Shown in pieces: positions 51,083-60,841 of a stretch of DNA of 64,000 bases; within the stretch, counting starts at the first letter, position 1, and each line of letters starts with the position of its first letter. Under the pieces are notes generated by a model. It saw only the letters and a program-made list of their open reading frames with translations, was not told the DNA's origin and made no database searches. This stretch comes from JAANXG01 sp963731035 (lineage in GTDB: Bacteria > Pseudomonadota > Gammaproteobacteria > Arenicellales > JAANXG01): positions 24,237 to 88,236 of the forward strand of contig CAVSUY010000002.1 in assembly GCA_963731035.1 (NCBI GenBank), in the 5' to 3' direction. A program made the position numbers and the translations under genes.

Positions 51083-53263
51083 ATGCGCCTATTCTCCGGT
51101 TCCCACGGACTGAGCATTCGTAGCAAGCTTTTGTTCGTGGCTCTCGCGCTGCTGCTGATTCCGTGGATGGGGTACGAATACGTCCGGGATATGAAGAGCT
51201 TCCTGCTGCGCGGTCAGGAAAATGCGCTGACCCTCTCGGCGCGCGCCATCGCCACGGTCCTTCACGACAGGCCCGAGTTGTTCGATCCGGAGAAAGGCGC
51301 TCCCGAAGTTATCGGCGACACCGATGACATCTTCGCCTACGCTCTGCCCAACTACATACGTCTGGACGGCGACCTGTCGGACTGGGGTGACCAACTGGAA
51401 CAGGCCACCCGGGTGGACGGCTCGGTCAATCAGATGTGCGGCCCCGGCTACGAGCCCTGGTCGCTGAGCTACCTGCAGATGGTCGGCTACAGGGGTCCCT
51501 ATCTGTACGTCGGCTTCGACGTTACGGACGACAAGGTGGTCATGCGCGACCCGACCATTCGCCGGCTGGACAACAGCGACCACATCCGCTTCTACCTGGA
51601 GAATCCCGGCGGACAGATCAAGCGCTACCTGCTTACGGGGAAAGAAGCCGGCAGGATGAGCGTGTATCTAATGGACGACAAGTGGGAGTATCCTCTTACC
51701 GGCGAGCCCAACTACGACCTGTCCGCCGAATGGCGCATGACCGACCATGGCTACCGGGTGGAGATCCGCCTGCCACGGTTCATGGTGGGCTCGCAGTCCC
51801 GGCTCGGCTTCGTGGTGGCGGACGTCGACGATCCGACCACCCGACACGTTGTCAAACGACTGAGCTCCTCGTCCAAGGACCTGAACAAGGCCCCTCCCCT
51901 GAACCACCTGTTCATTCATTCCCCCGAGATCGCCAAGATACTGCGCGGGCTGGACCGACCCGTGACTCGAATCTGGGTCCTCGACAAGCACCGGCGTGTT
52001 CGTGCCGTAGTCGGCAATCTCGCCGACGACACCGCGGTGCCGGCGCCGCCCAAGGGCGCCTTCGGATTCGTCGAACAGTCCTATCAGGCGATCCTGCAGA
52101 AGGTCTACAACCTGATCCTGGAAACCTCCAACGAAAAATCCGTGGACATCACTTCGGACGTCTCCCACCGCGACGAGGAGACGTTTCGCAAGGCCCTGGC
52201 CGGTATCCCGCAGACCCAGCGCCGCCTGTCCCTGGACAAACGCACGGAAATCCTGATGGCGGCGCACCCGATCTGGTCGGGGGACCAGGCTCTGGGCGTT
52301 GTGGTGGTCGAACAAAGCACCGACGAAGTCCTGTCCCAGCAGAAACGAGTCCTCGAGAACGTCGTGGCCATAACATTGCTGGTGCTGATCATCATCACCG
52401 GAGCCCTGCTGGTCTTCGCCTCCCGCATAACCATCAGGATCCGGCGCTTGAGAAACGAAGCGGAACAGGTGATCGGACCCGACGGCCGGGTGCGCGACGC
52501 CAACATCAAGGCAGAGCGCGACAGCCGCGACGAGATCGGAGACCTGTCCCGCAGCATGAGCAGCATGCTGGGGCGCCTGTCGCAATACACCAGCTATCTC
52601 GAGGGATTGCCGGATACCCTGGCCCACGAGCTCAACAATCCCTTGAACGTGGTCAATTCCTCTCTGGACAACCTCCAGGAGGAGGTGCCGGAGACCCGCA
52701 ACAGCAAGTACATGGCCCGTGCCAAGAACGGCACTATCCGCCTCGGCTCTATTCTGCGCAACCTGACTGAAGCCGCCAATCTCGAAGAAGCGCTGCGCAC
52801 CGAGACCCGGGAGGAGTTCGACCTGGTGGAGCTGGCGTCGAGCTATGTCGAGGGCTATCAGCAGAGCAATCCAAAGCAACGGTTCGAGCTGGAAATACGC
52901 AACTCTCCGATACACATACGCGGTACGCCGGACCTCATCGCGCAGATGCTCGACAAGCTCGCCGACAATGCGATTGATTTCTCCGACGCAGACTCCCCCA
53001 TTCTTGTGCGGCTGGACAAGATCAACGGCCGCGCCGAGCTCAGTATTCTCAACGAAGGGGCCGAGCTGCCGGACACCATGACCGACCGGCTGTTCGACCC
53101 CATGGTGTCCGTCGGCAAGAAGAACGCCAAGCAGTCGAGGCTCGGACTCGGCCTGTATGTGGTCCGCCTCATCGCGGAGTACCATGATGGCCATGTCACG
53201 GCGCAGAACCGCTCCGACACTATCGGCGCTCAATTCACTGTAATCCTTCCATTAGCGGCCTGA
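51083..53263 (+). CDS. pdsS: Proteobacterial dedicated sortase system histidine kinase
   Basis: A 726-residue membrane kinase. TM1 (about 17-33) is followed by a large periplasmic domain of about 400 residues, including a CBM9/DOMON-like beta-sandwich (YIRLDGDLSDWGDQL, YLYVGFDVTDDK). Then come TM2 (about 430-450), HAMP, HisKA with His in TLAHELNNPLN, and an HATPase domain (LADNAIDFSD, LGLGLYVVRLI). The size and the carbohydrate-binding-like sensor match PdsS. It probably monitors an envelope glycan or surface-protein state. Confidence 0.85.
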   Translation: MRLFSGSHGLSIRSKLLFVALALLLIPWMGYEYVRDMKSFLLRGQENALTLSARAIATVLHDRPELFDPEKGAPEVIGDTDDIFAYALPNYIRLDGDLSDWGDQLEQATRVDGSVNQMCGPGYEPWSLSYLQMVGYRGPYLYVGFDVTDDKVVMRDPTIRRLDNSDHIRFYLENPGGQIKRYLLTGKEAGRMSVYLMDDKWEYPLTGEPNYDLSAEWRMTDHGYRVEIRLPRFMVGSQSRLGFVVADVDDPTTRHVVKRLSSSSKDLNKAPPLNHLFIHSPEIAKILRGLDRPVTRIWVLDKHRRVRAVVGNLADDTAVPAPPKGAFGFVEQSYQAILQKVYNLILETSNEKSVDITSDVSHRDEETFRKALAGIPQTQRRLSLDKRTEILMAAHPIWSGDQALGVVVVEQSTDEVLSQQKRVLENVVAITLLVLIIITGALLVFASRITIRIRRLRNEAEQVIGPDGRVRDANIKAERDSRDEIGDLSRSMSSMLGRLSQYTSYLEGLPDTLAHELNNPLNVVNSSLDNLQEEVPETRNSKYMARAKNGTIRLGSILRNLTEAANLEEALRTETREEFDLVELASSYVEGYQQSNPKQRFELEIRNSPIHIRGTPDLIAQMLDKLADNAIDFSDADSPILVRLDKINGRAELSILNEGAELPDTMTDRLFDPMVSVGKKNAKQSRLGLGLYVVRLIAEYHDGHVTAQNRSDTIGAQFTVILPLAA

Positions 53264-53268
53264 ATGCC

Positions 53269-54312
53269 ATGAAACCCGTCGTCAAAGAGCTGAACGGCAC
53301 CCAGTGCAAGTGCTACCTGGTTGCCTGTCCCGACACCCATCACGCGGTATTGATCGATCCCCATATCGACTTCATCGACCGGTACCTGGCATACCTCGCC
53401 TATGGCGACCTGCACCTCGACCTGGCTATCGATACCCACACCCACGCCGACCACCTGAGCGGCGGCCGCCTGTTGAAGCAGCTCCTGGATATTCCGGTAG
53501 TGCAGCACGTCAAGGCGCCGAGCCCCAGCGTCGATCGTCATGTCCAGCAGGGAGATGAGATAAACTGTGGACACGTCAACATGATCGTGCTGGATACACC
53601 CGGTCACACCCCGGACAGCATCAGCCTGCATGTCGACAACTACGTATTCACTGGGGACGTGCTGCTGATCGGCGGCACGGGGCGCGCGGACTTCGCCGGC
53701 GGCGATGCCGGCGAGCAGTACGACTCCATCACTGAGCAGTTGTTTACGCTGCCGGACGAGACGGTGGTACTGCCCGCCCATGACTATCGCGGCAACACCT
53801 CTTCCACAATAGGCGCCGAAAAGGAGGGCAACCCGCGCATTGCCGGCAAGTCGCGGCAGGAGTACATCGACCTGATGAACAGCATCGACTTCCCGCTGCC
53901 TAAGAAGATCCAGGAGGTCCTGCAGCCCAATCAGTCGGCGATCGACGACAACCAGATCGATTTCCCGGACCTGGGGCGGCTCAATGCCGTAAGCCAGCGC
54001 GATCCGCACGCCGTCCACGCCGAGCTGGATACCGCCAGCGCGCCCCACATCATCGACGTGCGCGAGGAAAGCGAGTACATCGGAGAGCTCGGACACATCC
54101 CCGACAGCGTGCTGGTACCCTTGAAGACGCTCCAGTTCGAGATCGAAAAGCTGGGCATCGCCAAGGACGAGCCCATCGTCTTCGTCTGCCGTTCCGGTGT
54201 TCGCAGCACCACCGCCGCCGCCATGCTGACCGGTATGGGCTACACGCAAGTATCGAACCTCAAGGGCGGGATGCTTGCCTGGAAGGAAGCGGGGTTCGGG
54301 TCGGCTCACTGA
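53269..54312 (+). CDS. Persulfide dioxygenase-rhodanese fusion
   Basis: A 347-residue protein: an ETHE1-type metallo-beta-lactamase domain (residues about 1-225, THTHADHLSGG metal motif, DTPGHTPDSIS, FTGDVLLIGGTGR, LPAHDYRG) followed by a rhodanese domain (about 250-345) with the active-site Cys in VFVCRSGVRS. The fusion oxidises glutathione persulfide to sulfite and can exchange sulfur with thiosulfate. It follows pdsS by 5 bases, a tight link whose functional meaning is unclear. It would complement H2S produced by cystathionine beta-synthase. Confidence 0.93.
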   Translation: MKPVVKELNGTQCKCYLVACPDTHHAVLIDPHIDFIDRYLAYLAYGDLHLDLAIDTHTHADHLSGGRLLKQLLDIPVVQHVKAPSPSVDRHVQQGDEINCGHVNMIVLDTPGHTPDSISLHVDNYVFTGDVLLIGGTGRADFAGGDAGEQYDSITEQLFTLPDETVVLPAHDYRGNTSSTIGAEKEGNPRIAGKSRQEYIDLMNSIDFPLPKKIQEVLQPNQSAIDDNQIDFPDLGRLNAVSQRDPHAVHAELDTASAPHIIDVREESEYIGELGHIPDSVLVPLKTLQFEIEKLGIAKDEPIVFVCRSGVRSTTAAAMLTGMGYTQVSNLKGGMLAWKEAGFGSAH

Positions 54313-54389
54313 GCAGCAACCCAACGTCAATGGGACATGGTTGGGTTGGATGGAGGTGATCGCCGTGCGGATAATTGGCGGGAGTGCCG

Positions 54390-54500
54390 GGCATGAACCG
54401 GGGCGGGGTTTCAGCGGGACGCCGCAAGTACCTCCCTGTAGGCTCGCTTCCGGCATCCATGCCTCCAGACGCCCGCTGAAACCCCGCCCCGGTTCATGCC
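54390..54500. repeat. Long hairpin repeat, unit 1 (29-bp perfect arms)
   Basis: Bases 54390-54418 and 54472-54500 are exact reverse complements. The loop contains GCTCGCTTCCGGCATCCATG and CTCCAGACG, which recur in inverted orientation in the second unit at 54584-54691. It is a non-coding palindromic repeat in a gap between the persulfide dioxygenase and the VOC gene. Confidence 0.8.
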
Positions 54501-54583
54501 TATACGCCCATCCCTTCGTTTGGGAGGGGGGCGGGGATAGCTGACATATCCGGGGTGTTTGGCGAAGGGTGATGCCGTGTGGG

Positions 54584-54691
54584 CATGGGTTGGGGGAGGT
54601 TTTCGCCGACCGTCTGGAGGCTTCGGATGCCGGAGGCGAGCGTACAAGGATGTATTTACAGCGTGTCGGCGAAAGCCTCCCCCAACCCATG
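54584..54691. repeat. Long hairpin repeat, unit 2 (27-bp arms, one mismatch)
   Basis: Bases 54584-54610 pair with 54665-54691. The arm sequence differs from unit 1, but the loop core (CGTCTGGAGGCTTCGG, GGAGGCGAGCG) is homologous and inverted. So the family keeps its loop but not its stem, an unusual pattern. Between the units lies about 80 bases of unremarkable DNA. Confidence 0.8.
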
Positions 54692-54732
54692 CTTGCCGCG
54701 TAGTCCATTCATCTATACCGACCTGCGTTGGG

Positions 54733-55173
54733 TCATCTGATGGGAACGTCCGCGACCCAGATGTAGCCATCGCCGTCCCGCAGGTAGACTTCCCTGAGGC
54801 CGTGGGGCTTGTCCTGACTGGACGCCAACACCTCGTAGCCGGCGCGCCTGGCCGAGGCTTCCGCGGCATCGGGATCACAATGGTGCACCCGCAGCTCCAC
54901 GCCGCCGGCGCGTTCCGTGAGCCGACCGACCACCCCCGCCATGGGGTTGCCCGTATCCAGGTAAGTATGGTCGGCATGCACCATCCACTGGCTCCCGCCT
55001 CGACGGTAGACGGCTATGTCGGCGTCGGCGTGCACAATCTCGAGACCGAGGACATCACGGGCGAACGCCGTGTGCGCGTCCACGTCCGTGACCAGGAGAT
55101 TGACACTCAAACCTGCCAGCGAGTGCGCGTACTCGTCGGCGGGCATCCAGGGCTCACGGGTGCTCTTCTTCAT
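54733..55173 (-). CDS. VOC/glyoxalase-family protein
   Basis: A 146-residue vicinal-oxygen-chelate protein with two beta-alpha-beta-beta-beta modules (LSVNLLVTDVDAHTAFARDVLG; VELRVHHCDPDAAEASARRAG) and the C-terminal LRDGDGYIWVADVPI. Metal-ligand His/Glu positions are partly conserved. It could be a lyase, dioxygenase or resistance-type binding protein. The start is uncertain: ATG at 55173 has a weak ribosome site; ATG at 55146 would be 9 codons shorter. Confidence 0.75.
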   Translation of the reverse strand: MKKSTREPWMPADEYAHSLAGLSVNLLVTDVDAHTAFARDVLGLEIVHADADIAVYRRGGSQWMVHADHTYLDTGNPMAGVVGRLTERAGGVELRVHHCDPDAAEASARRAGYEVLASSQDKPHGLREVYLRDGDGYIWVADVPIR

Positions 55174-55354
55174 GCCGGGGCAGGATTGATCGAATCGAAG
55201 TCGGCATTCTACCGTGAGCCGCGACGACCGCGGCAACTGCCCGTGAGCTTGGTTGACTGCAGCCGGAATCCACGCTGAAATACCGCCCCTCCCCCACGGC
55301 CCCGTCGGTCCCCTTGTCTATACAACAGCTCGTGTTGGCCGCCAACCCGTTCAG

Positions 55355-56548
55355 ATGAAGATTGTCGATATCGCCGAGTTCTACAGCGACCAGGGCGGCG
55401 GCGTTAAGACCTACATGCGCCAGAAGCTTCAGTACGCGAAGGAGTTCGGCGTCGCCATGGATATCGTGGCGCCCGGGCGTCAGGACCGGACCGAGCACAT
55501 GGCAGGTGGCAGGATAGTGTGGGTGAAGTGCCCGGTGCATCCCGCCGACCGGCGCTACCATATCTTTACCCGCGCCCGGCCCGTGTACGAGTTGCTGGAC
55601 ACCATCGGGCCGGACGTGGTGGAGGGCTCCTCGCCCTGGCGCGGCGGCTGGATCGCGGGCAGGTGGCCGGGCCGGGCCCTTCGTTCCCACTTCATCCATT
55701 CCGATCCGGTGGCCAGCTACCCGCACACCTACCTGGGCCGGCGCCTGGGCTACGATCGCACCGACAAGCTGTTCGGCTGGTTCTGGAGCTACCTGCGGCG
55801 TCTCGACCGCCTGTTCGACCTGTCCGTGGTCAGCAGCCCCTGGCTCGCGGACCGTATGGCCGGCTTCGGGCTGCAGAAACCGGTCTCCATTCCCTTCGGC
55901 ATCAACAAGAGCGAGTTCTCCCATCGCTACCGCTGCGCGGAGACGCGCCGAGACATGCTGGCCCGGTGCGGCATCGACCGGGACGATGCCACCCTGCTGG
56001 TGACGGTCAGTCGCCATCATCCCGAGAAACGGATCCCGACCATGGTGCGGGCGATCGGGGAGCTGAATACCGCCCGGCCCACCGGGCTGTTCGTGATCGG
56101 CGACGGCATGATGCGCAAGGCCAACGAAAAGCTCGCATCACGGTATCCGGGCATACACATCGCCGGCCAGATCGACGACCGCGCGCGCCTGGCGCACTGC
56201 CTCGCCAGCTCCGACGCCCTTATCCACGGCTGTGCTTCGGAGACCTTCGGCCTGGTCATCGCCGAGGGGCTGAGCTCGGGTTTACCGGTGATCGTTCCCA
56301 ACCGCGGCGGCGCCGCCGACCTGGCCGCCCCCGATTTTGCGGAGACCTATGAGCCCGGCGACGTGGAAGACTGCAAGCGCGCCGTGCTGGCCTTCCTGGC
56401 CCGTGATCGGGAACGGATGTCGAAGCATGCCAGGGCCCACGCCGCAAACGGCATAAGAAACGTTTCCGAGCACTTCGAAGAGCTGTTCCGCACCTACGAG
56501 AACAGGTTGGTCAATGCAGATCCGCGGCCAGGCGTCCGTACTGCGTGA
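55355..56548 (+). CDS. Glycosyltransferase family 4
   Basis: A 397-residue GT-B fold retaining glycosyltransferase. The N-terminal domain begins MKIVDIAEFYSDQGGGVKTYM with the GGV acceptor loop. The C-terminal donor domain has TLLVTVSRHHPEKRIPTM, VSGxI-like AGQIDDRARL and the E-x7-E motif in CASETFGLVIAEGLSSG. It transfers a nucleotide-activated sugar, probably to a glycolipid. The end overlaps the convergent deacetylase gene by 38 bases. Confidence 0.9.
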   Translation: MKIVDIAEFYSDQGGGVKTYMRQKLQYAKEFGVAMDIVAPGRQDRTEHMAGGRIVWVKCPVHPADRRYHIFTRARPVYELLDTIGPDVVEGSSPWRGGWIAGRWPGRALRSHFIHSDPVASYPHTYLGRRLGYDRTDKLFGWFWSYLRRLDRLFDLSVVSSPWLADRMAGFGLQKPVSIPFGINKSEFSHRYRCAETRRDMLARCGIDRDDATLLVTVSRHHPEKRIPTMVRAIGELNTARPTGLFVIGDGMMRKANEKLASRYPGIHIAGQIDDRARLAHCLASSDALIHGCASETFGLVIAEGLSSGLPVIVPNRGGAADLAAPDFAETYEPGDVEDCKRAVLAFLARDRERMSKHARAHAANGIRNVSEHFEELFRTYENRLVNADPRPGVRTA

Positions 56549-57266
56549 GCTCCCGGCGTTCCAGCAAGGCGCTCAGGCAACGCTCGATCTCCGATACAAT
56601 CAGCCGGCTGTCCAGGTCATGGGGATGAATCGCGTGGCGCACCACCGGCGCCCCGCTGAGGGCGAGCGTCGCCGAACGTGACCACAGCCAGGACGTCGCG
56701 ATCCGAGTCCTGGTCCGGGATGAGTAGCTGATGACGGGGGATCGGGCCAGGCGCCGGTCGTCCCGGGAAGGCGCCCACACCGACCAGTGGTCCTCGGCGA
56801 ACCCGAACTCCTGGTCCCGCAACACCTTTCTCGTCGCCTCGCTGTATAGCCACGCAGGCGCGACGAATCCCTCGATTGGTCGTTCCAGCGCCGACTGCAG
56901 GCTCGCTTTTCCCGCCGAGATCCTCGCCGCGGCATCCTCGTATCCCAGGCCGAGAAACTCCCCCTCCCCCGCCGTCATGAAACTGGCCTTGAGTCTGGCC
57001 GAAGGATCGCCGTGCGTCTGATGGTCACGATGGTAGAAGCCGTGAAGAATCATCTCCACTCCTTCTTTCTCCCTGCCTCGCAGCCATTCCAGGAAATCCG
57101 GATGTTCCTCCAACGGCCACGCCGACCAGAAGTTCGGCACCACCAGCATGCTGTAGCGGCTGCCGACCCCAAGCCGCCCGAGCATCTCGTCGATCTTCTT
57201 CAGCGCGGAGAAGTGTCTGGGCGTCACGTCGTGGACGCTCACCAGTAGCCTGTGCGCGGTCTTCAC
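56511..57266 (-). CDS. Polysaccharide deacetylase-like protein (DUF2334)
   Basis: A 251-residue NodB/DUF2334-type protein. It starts MKTAHRLLVSVHDVTPRH, with the Asp of motif 1 in HDVTP, and continues with MILHGFYHRDHQTHG (two His of motif 2) and GFVAPAWLYSEATRKVL (motif 3). The family removes acetyl groups from amino sugars or acts on related envelope glycans. It is convergent with, and overlaps, a GT4 gene, so the two may act on the same glycan. Confidence 0.88.
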   Translation of the reverse strand: MKTAHRLLVSVHDVTPRHFSALKKIDEMLGRLGVGSRYSMLVVPNFWSAWPLEEHPDFLEWLRGREKEGVEMILHGFYHRDHQTHGDPSARLKASFMTAGEGEFLGLGYEDAAARISAGKASLQSALERPIEGFVAPAWLYSEATRKVLRDQEFGFAEDHWSVWAPSRDDRRLARSPVISYSSRTRTRIATSWLWSRSATLALSGAPVVRHAIHPHDLDSRLIVSEIERCLSALLERRELTQYGRLAADLH

Positions 57267-57626
57267 CCGATATCGCCCTGCAGATCGTGCCTCATTTTCT
57301 CGAACGGGCGGCCTTGTCGTCGCGGAATCGCGAGTTTATCCTCCAATACGGGTGTCGAGGAAACGTTTTCCCGGCCCGCCGGGCCCCGGCATCGGCTCCG
57401 CCGCCAGGCCCCATCACCGTCGTCCGGCGGCGAATGCGGGCCCACCGTCCGTGTCCTCGGTGGACATGACAGCCGGTGCGTAGATTGCCCCATGTTGTAC
57501 GGCGGGCGGTGGGCCTGCCATGCGTTTCGAATACTGGAGGGCGAAAGCCCGGCGCATTCTTCGCCCCCGTGGGGCGGTAGCAGGTATGATATCGCTTGGC
57601 ACCCCGAGACAGTGCCGGAGAAATCG
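57267..57626. other. Region upstream of the anaerobic electron-transfer operon
   Basis: In-frame translation of the downstream gene stays open to 57252, but this part is Arg/Pro/Ser-rich and unlike the family, so I treat it as leader. No motif is firmly recognised. It is the only candidate promoter region for the GltD-like, PFOR and DHOD-like genes. Confidence 0.4.
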
Positions 57627-59256
57627 ATGACTGCAAAACGGCATGATATGGCTCGGCCCGCGGATTTGAAGCACGAGCAGTTTGCCGGCCCCAGTCGGAC
57701 CCACCGGCCCGTGTACGTGGACCTCCTCCCGCCCTGCAACCAGGCGTGCCCCGCCGGCGAAAACATTCAGGCGTGGCTGGCCCACGCCGAAGAAGGTCAT
57801 TTCGAGGAAGCGTGGCGCTCCCTGGTGGAGAATAACCCGATGCCCGCCATACACGGCCGCGTGTGTTACCACCCCTGTGAAGATAATTGCAACCGCGCCA
57901 AACTCGATTCCACGGTGAGCATCCATGCAGTCGAACGCTTCCTCGGCGACAAGGCTCTGCAGGAAGGCTGGCGGTTTCGTATAGATGCCGGCCCTTCCCA
58001 CAAACGTGTCCTGGTCGTAGGCGCCGGACCGAGCGGCTTGTCCGCCGCCTACCATCTGGCACGGTTCGGCCATGGCGTCGAGATCCACGAGGCGGGTCCC
58101 ATGGCCGGCGGCATGATGCACTTCGGGATACCCAAGTACCGCCTGCCCCGTGATGTTCTGGACGGCGAGGTAAAGCGCATCGAAGACATGGGCGTGAAAA
58201 TCGTCCTCAACCACAAGGTCGAGGATCTACTCGCGGAAACAGAGGCCGGCCACTTCGACGCGGCGTTCGTGGCGGTGGGTGCGCACCTCAGCAAGCGGAC
58301 CGATGTTCCGGCCCGGGACGCCGGTGCCATACTGGACGCGGTGAGTTTCCTGCGGGACGTGGATAGCGGCGTAGATCCCCAAGCTGGGCCGTCGGGTCGC
58401 CGTCTACGGAGGAGGCAACACAGCCATGGATGCCGCCCGGACAGCGAAACGGCTCGGTTTCGAGCCCCTCATTATCTATCGACGGGATCGGGAGCATATG
58501 CCGGCCCACGACTTCGAAGCCAGCGAGGCCCTGGAAGAAGGCGTCGACATCCACTGGCTGAGGACGATCAAGGAAATCGAGGGAGCGAGCTTCAAGGTGG
58601 AGGTCATGCGGATCAACGACCAGGGCCGCCCCGAACCGACCGGTGAGTTCGAGACCCTGGAAGCGGATTCACTGATCATGGCGCTCGGCCAGGACACCGA
58701 TACAGGCTTCATGAAGTCCATACCGGACATCGAGTTCGACCGGGATGGCACGGTGCAAGTCAACGAGAACATGATGACCGGCCACGAGGGGATCTTCGCC
58801 GGCGGCGACATGGTGCCCTCCGAGAGAACCGTGACCGTCGGCGTCGGACATGGCAAGAAGGCCGCGCGTCATATAGATGCGTATCTCAGGGGTGAAACCT
58901 ACTCCAAACCGGAGCCTCATGCCCTGGCGAGTTTCGACAAGCTGCACGTCTGGCTTTTCACCGATGCCAAGCAGCGGCCGCAGAGTCATCTCGATCTCCC
59001 GGACCGGCAGACGAGCTTCGCGGAGGTCATCGGCGGCTTGTCCGAACGCGAAGCGCTGTTCGAGTCCAAGCGCTGTCTCTCCTGCGGGAACTGCTTCGAA
59101 TGCGACGGCTGCTATGGGGCCTGCCCGGAGGACGCAGTCATCAAGCTTGGACCCGGCAAACGCTATGAATACAACTACGATCTGTGCACCGGCTGTGCCG
59201 TATGCTTCGAGCAGTGTCCCTGCCACGCCATCGAGATGATTCCGGAGCCGGATTGA
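57627..59256 (+). pseudogene. GltD-like NAD(P)-binding flavoprotein with C-terminal ferredoxin domain; one frame break
   Basis: The N-terminal Fe-S and flavin part is in one frame (VYVDLLPPCNQACPAGENIQ, VLVVGAGPSGLSAAYHLARFG, AGGMMHFGIPKYRLP). The C-terminal part is in the next (VAVYGGGNTAMDAARTAKRLG, GGDMVPSERTVT, then two [4Fe-4S] motifs CLSCGNCFECDGCYGACP and CTGCAVCFEQCP). One extra C in the run GATCCCCAAG (about 58378-58384) explains the break; without it the sequence reads DPKLGRRVAVYGGGN. Intact length is about 542 residues. The protein resembles the small subunit of glutamate synthase and NADPH:ferredoxin oxidoreductases paired with PFOR, and probably moves electrons between NAD(P)H and ferredoxin. 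Start ATG with GGAG at 57617. Confidence 0.87.
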
Positions 59257-59284
59257 CCGAGTTCGATGAATCGCCGGGACTTCG

Positions 59285-60841
59285 ATGAACCCAGTTGCCG
59301 ATACCCAGCCGCGGACGGACCGGGTCGTGACCATCGACGGCAACGAGGCCGCTGCCTACGCCGCTTACCGGGTCAACGAGATCTGCGCGATTTATCCCAT
59401 CACCCCCTCCTCGACGATGGGTGAGCTGGCCGACCAGTGGGCCTCGGAGGGGATCACGAACATCTGGGGCGACATACCCTCGGTTGCCGAAATGCAAAGT
59501 GAGGGCGGGGCCGCGGGCGCGGTGCATGGAGCGCTCCAGACAGGCGCCTTGACCACAACCTTCACCGCGTCCCAGGGCCTCCTCCTGATGATCCCGAACA
59601 TGTACAAAATCGCCGGAGAGTTGACGGCCGCCGTGTTCCACGTGGCGGCCCGCTCGCTGGCGGCCCAGGCCCTGTCGATTTTCGGGGATCACCAGGACGT
59701 CATGGCGACGCGCTCCACCGGCTTCGGAATGCTGGCATCGAGCTCGGTGCAGGAAGCTCACGATATGGCGTTGATCGCCCAGGCGGTGACCCTGGAGGCG
59801 CGCATCCCATTCATTCACTTCTTCGACGGTTTCCGTACTTCCCACGAGGTGAGCAAAGTCACCCTGCTTTCCGATGACCAGATCCGCGCCATGATCCCGG
59901 ACGAGCTGGTGTTCGCCCACCGGGCCCGGGCGCTCAATCCGGATCGACCCTTCATGCGGGGGACCGCCCAGAATCCCGACGTTTACTTTCAGGCGCGGGA
60001 AACGGTCAACCCTTACTACGAGAAGACCCCGGAGATCGTGGAACGGCAAATGGACAAGTTCGCCGAGCTCACGGGCCGCAAGTACCGCCCGTTCGACTAT
60101 TTCGGACACCCGGAGGCGGAGCGGGTCATCATGATCATGGGGTCCGGCGCCGAGACAACCCGGGAAACCATGGGGTACCTGCAGGACAAGGGCGAGAAGG
60201 TCGGGGTAATTCAAGTTCACCTGTTTCGACCGTTTTCGACCAGGCATATGCTGGAAGCGATCCCCGCCTCCGCTCGGGCGCTGGCCGTTCTCGACCGCAC
60301 CAAGGAACCGGGCGCAATCGGCGAACCGCTGTACACCGATATCATGACGGCGCTCGGCGAGGCGAACGTCGCCGGCGAGCTGCCCACGGCCGGAGTTCCC
60401 CGGGTCATCGGCGGCCGTTACGGCCTGTCCTCCAAGGAGTTCACACCGGCCATGGTCAAGGCCGTGTACGACGAGCTGGGCAAGGACAAGCCGAAGAACC
60501 ACTTCACCGTCGGCATCCGTGACGACGTTTCCCACACCAGCCTGGACTTCGACCCCGGTTTCATTATCGAGCCCGATAGCGTGGTACGCGCGATGTTCTT
60601 TGGTCTCGGCGCCGACGGAACGGTGGGAGCCAACAAGAACTCCATCAAGATCATCGGCGAAGAGACCGACTTCAACGCCCAGGGCTATTTCGTCTACGAC
60701 TCGAAGAAATCGGGCTCCCAGACGGTTTCGCACCTGCGCTTCGGCCCCGCCCCGATACGTTCCGCCTACCTGGTGCAATCCGCCAACTTCATCGGCTGCC
60801 ACCAGTTCAACTTCCTGGAGAAAGTCGATGTCCTCGGCTAA
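59285..60841 (+). CDS. nifJ: Pyruvate:ferredoxin (flavodoxin) oxidoreductase, N-terminal part
   Basis: 518 residues covering the pyrimidine-binding domain I (AAYAAYRVNEICAIYPITPSSTMGE), domain II (transketolase C-like, RVIMIMGSGAETTRETMGYL) and most of the gamma domain (VRAMFFGLGADGTVGANKNSIKIIG). The frame stops in the middle of the gamma domain at FNFLEKVDVLG-stop. The homologous sequence carries straight on in the next frame. With the downstream part it would make a full PFOR of about 1,200 residues. PFOR decarboxylates pyruvate to acetyl-CoA with ferredoxin reduction. It follows the GltD-like gene by 28 bases. Confidence 0.9.
   Translation: MNPVADTQPRTDRVVTIDGNEAAAYAAYRVNEICAIYPITPSSTMGELADQWASEGITNIWGDIPSVAEMQSEGGAAGAVHGALQTGALTTTFTASQGLLLMIPNMYKIAGELTAAVFHVAARSLAAQALSIFGDHQDVMATRSTGFGMLASSSVQEAHDMALIAQAVTLEARIPFIHFFDGFRTSHEVSKVTLLSDDQIRAMIPDELVFAHRARALNPDRPFMRGTAQNPDVYFQARETVNPYYEKTPEIVERQMDKFAELTGRKYRPFDYFGHPEAERVIMIMGSGAETTRETMGYLQDKGEKVGVIQVHLFRPFSTRHMLEAIPASARALAVLDRTKEPGAIGEPLYTDIMTALGEANVAGELPTAGVPRVIGGRYGLSSKEFTPAMVKAVYDELGKDKPKNHFTVGIRDDVSHTSLDFDPGFIIEPDSVVRAMFFGLGADGTVGANKNSIKIIGEETDFNAQGYFVYDSKKSGSQTVSHLRFGPAPIRSAYLVQSANFIGCHQFNFLEKVDVLG

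Noticed and set aside
51668..53233. Long minus-strand frame opposite pdsS
   Set aside because: Low-information Gly/Asp/Val-rich translation and no ribosome site; pdsS has all kinase motifs.
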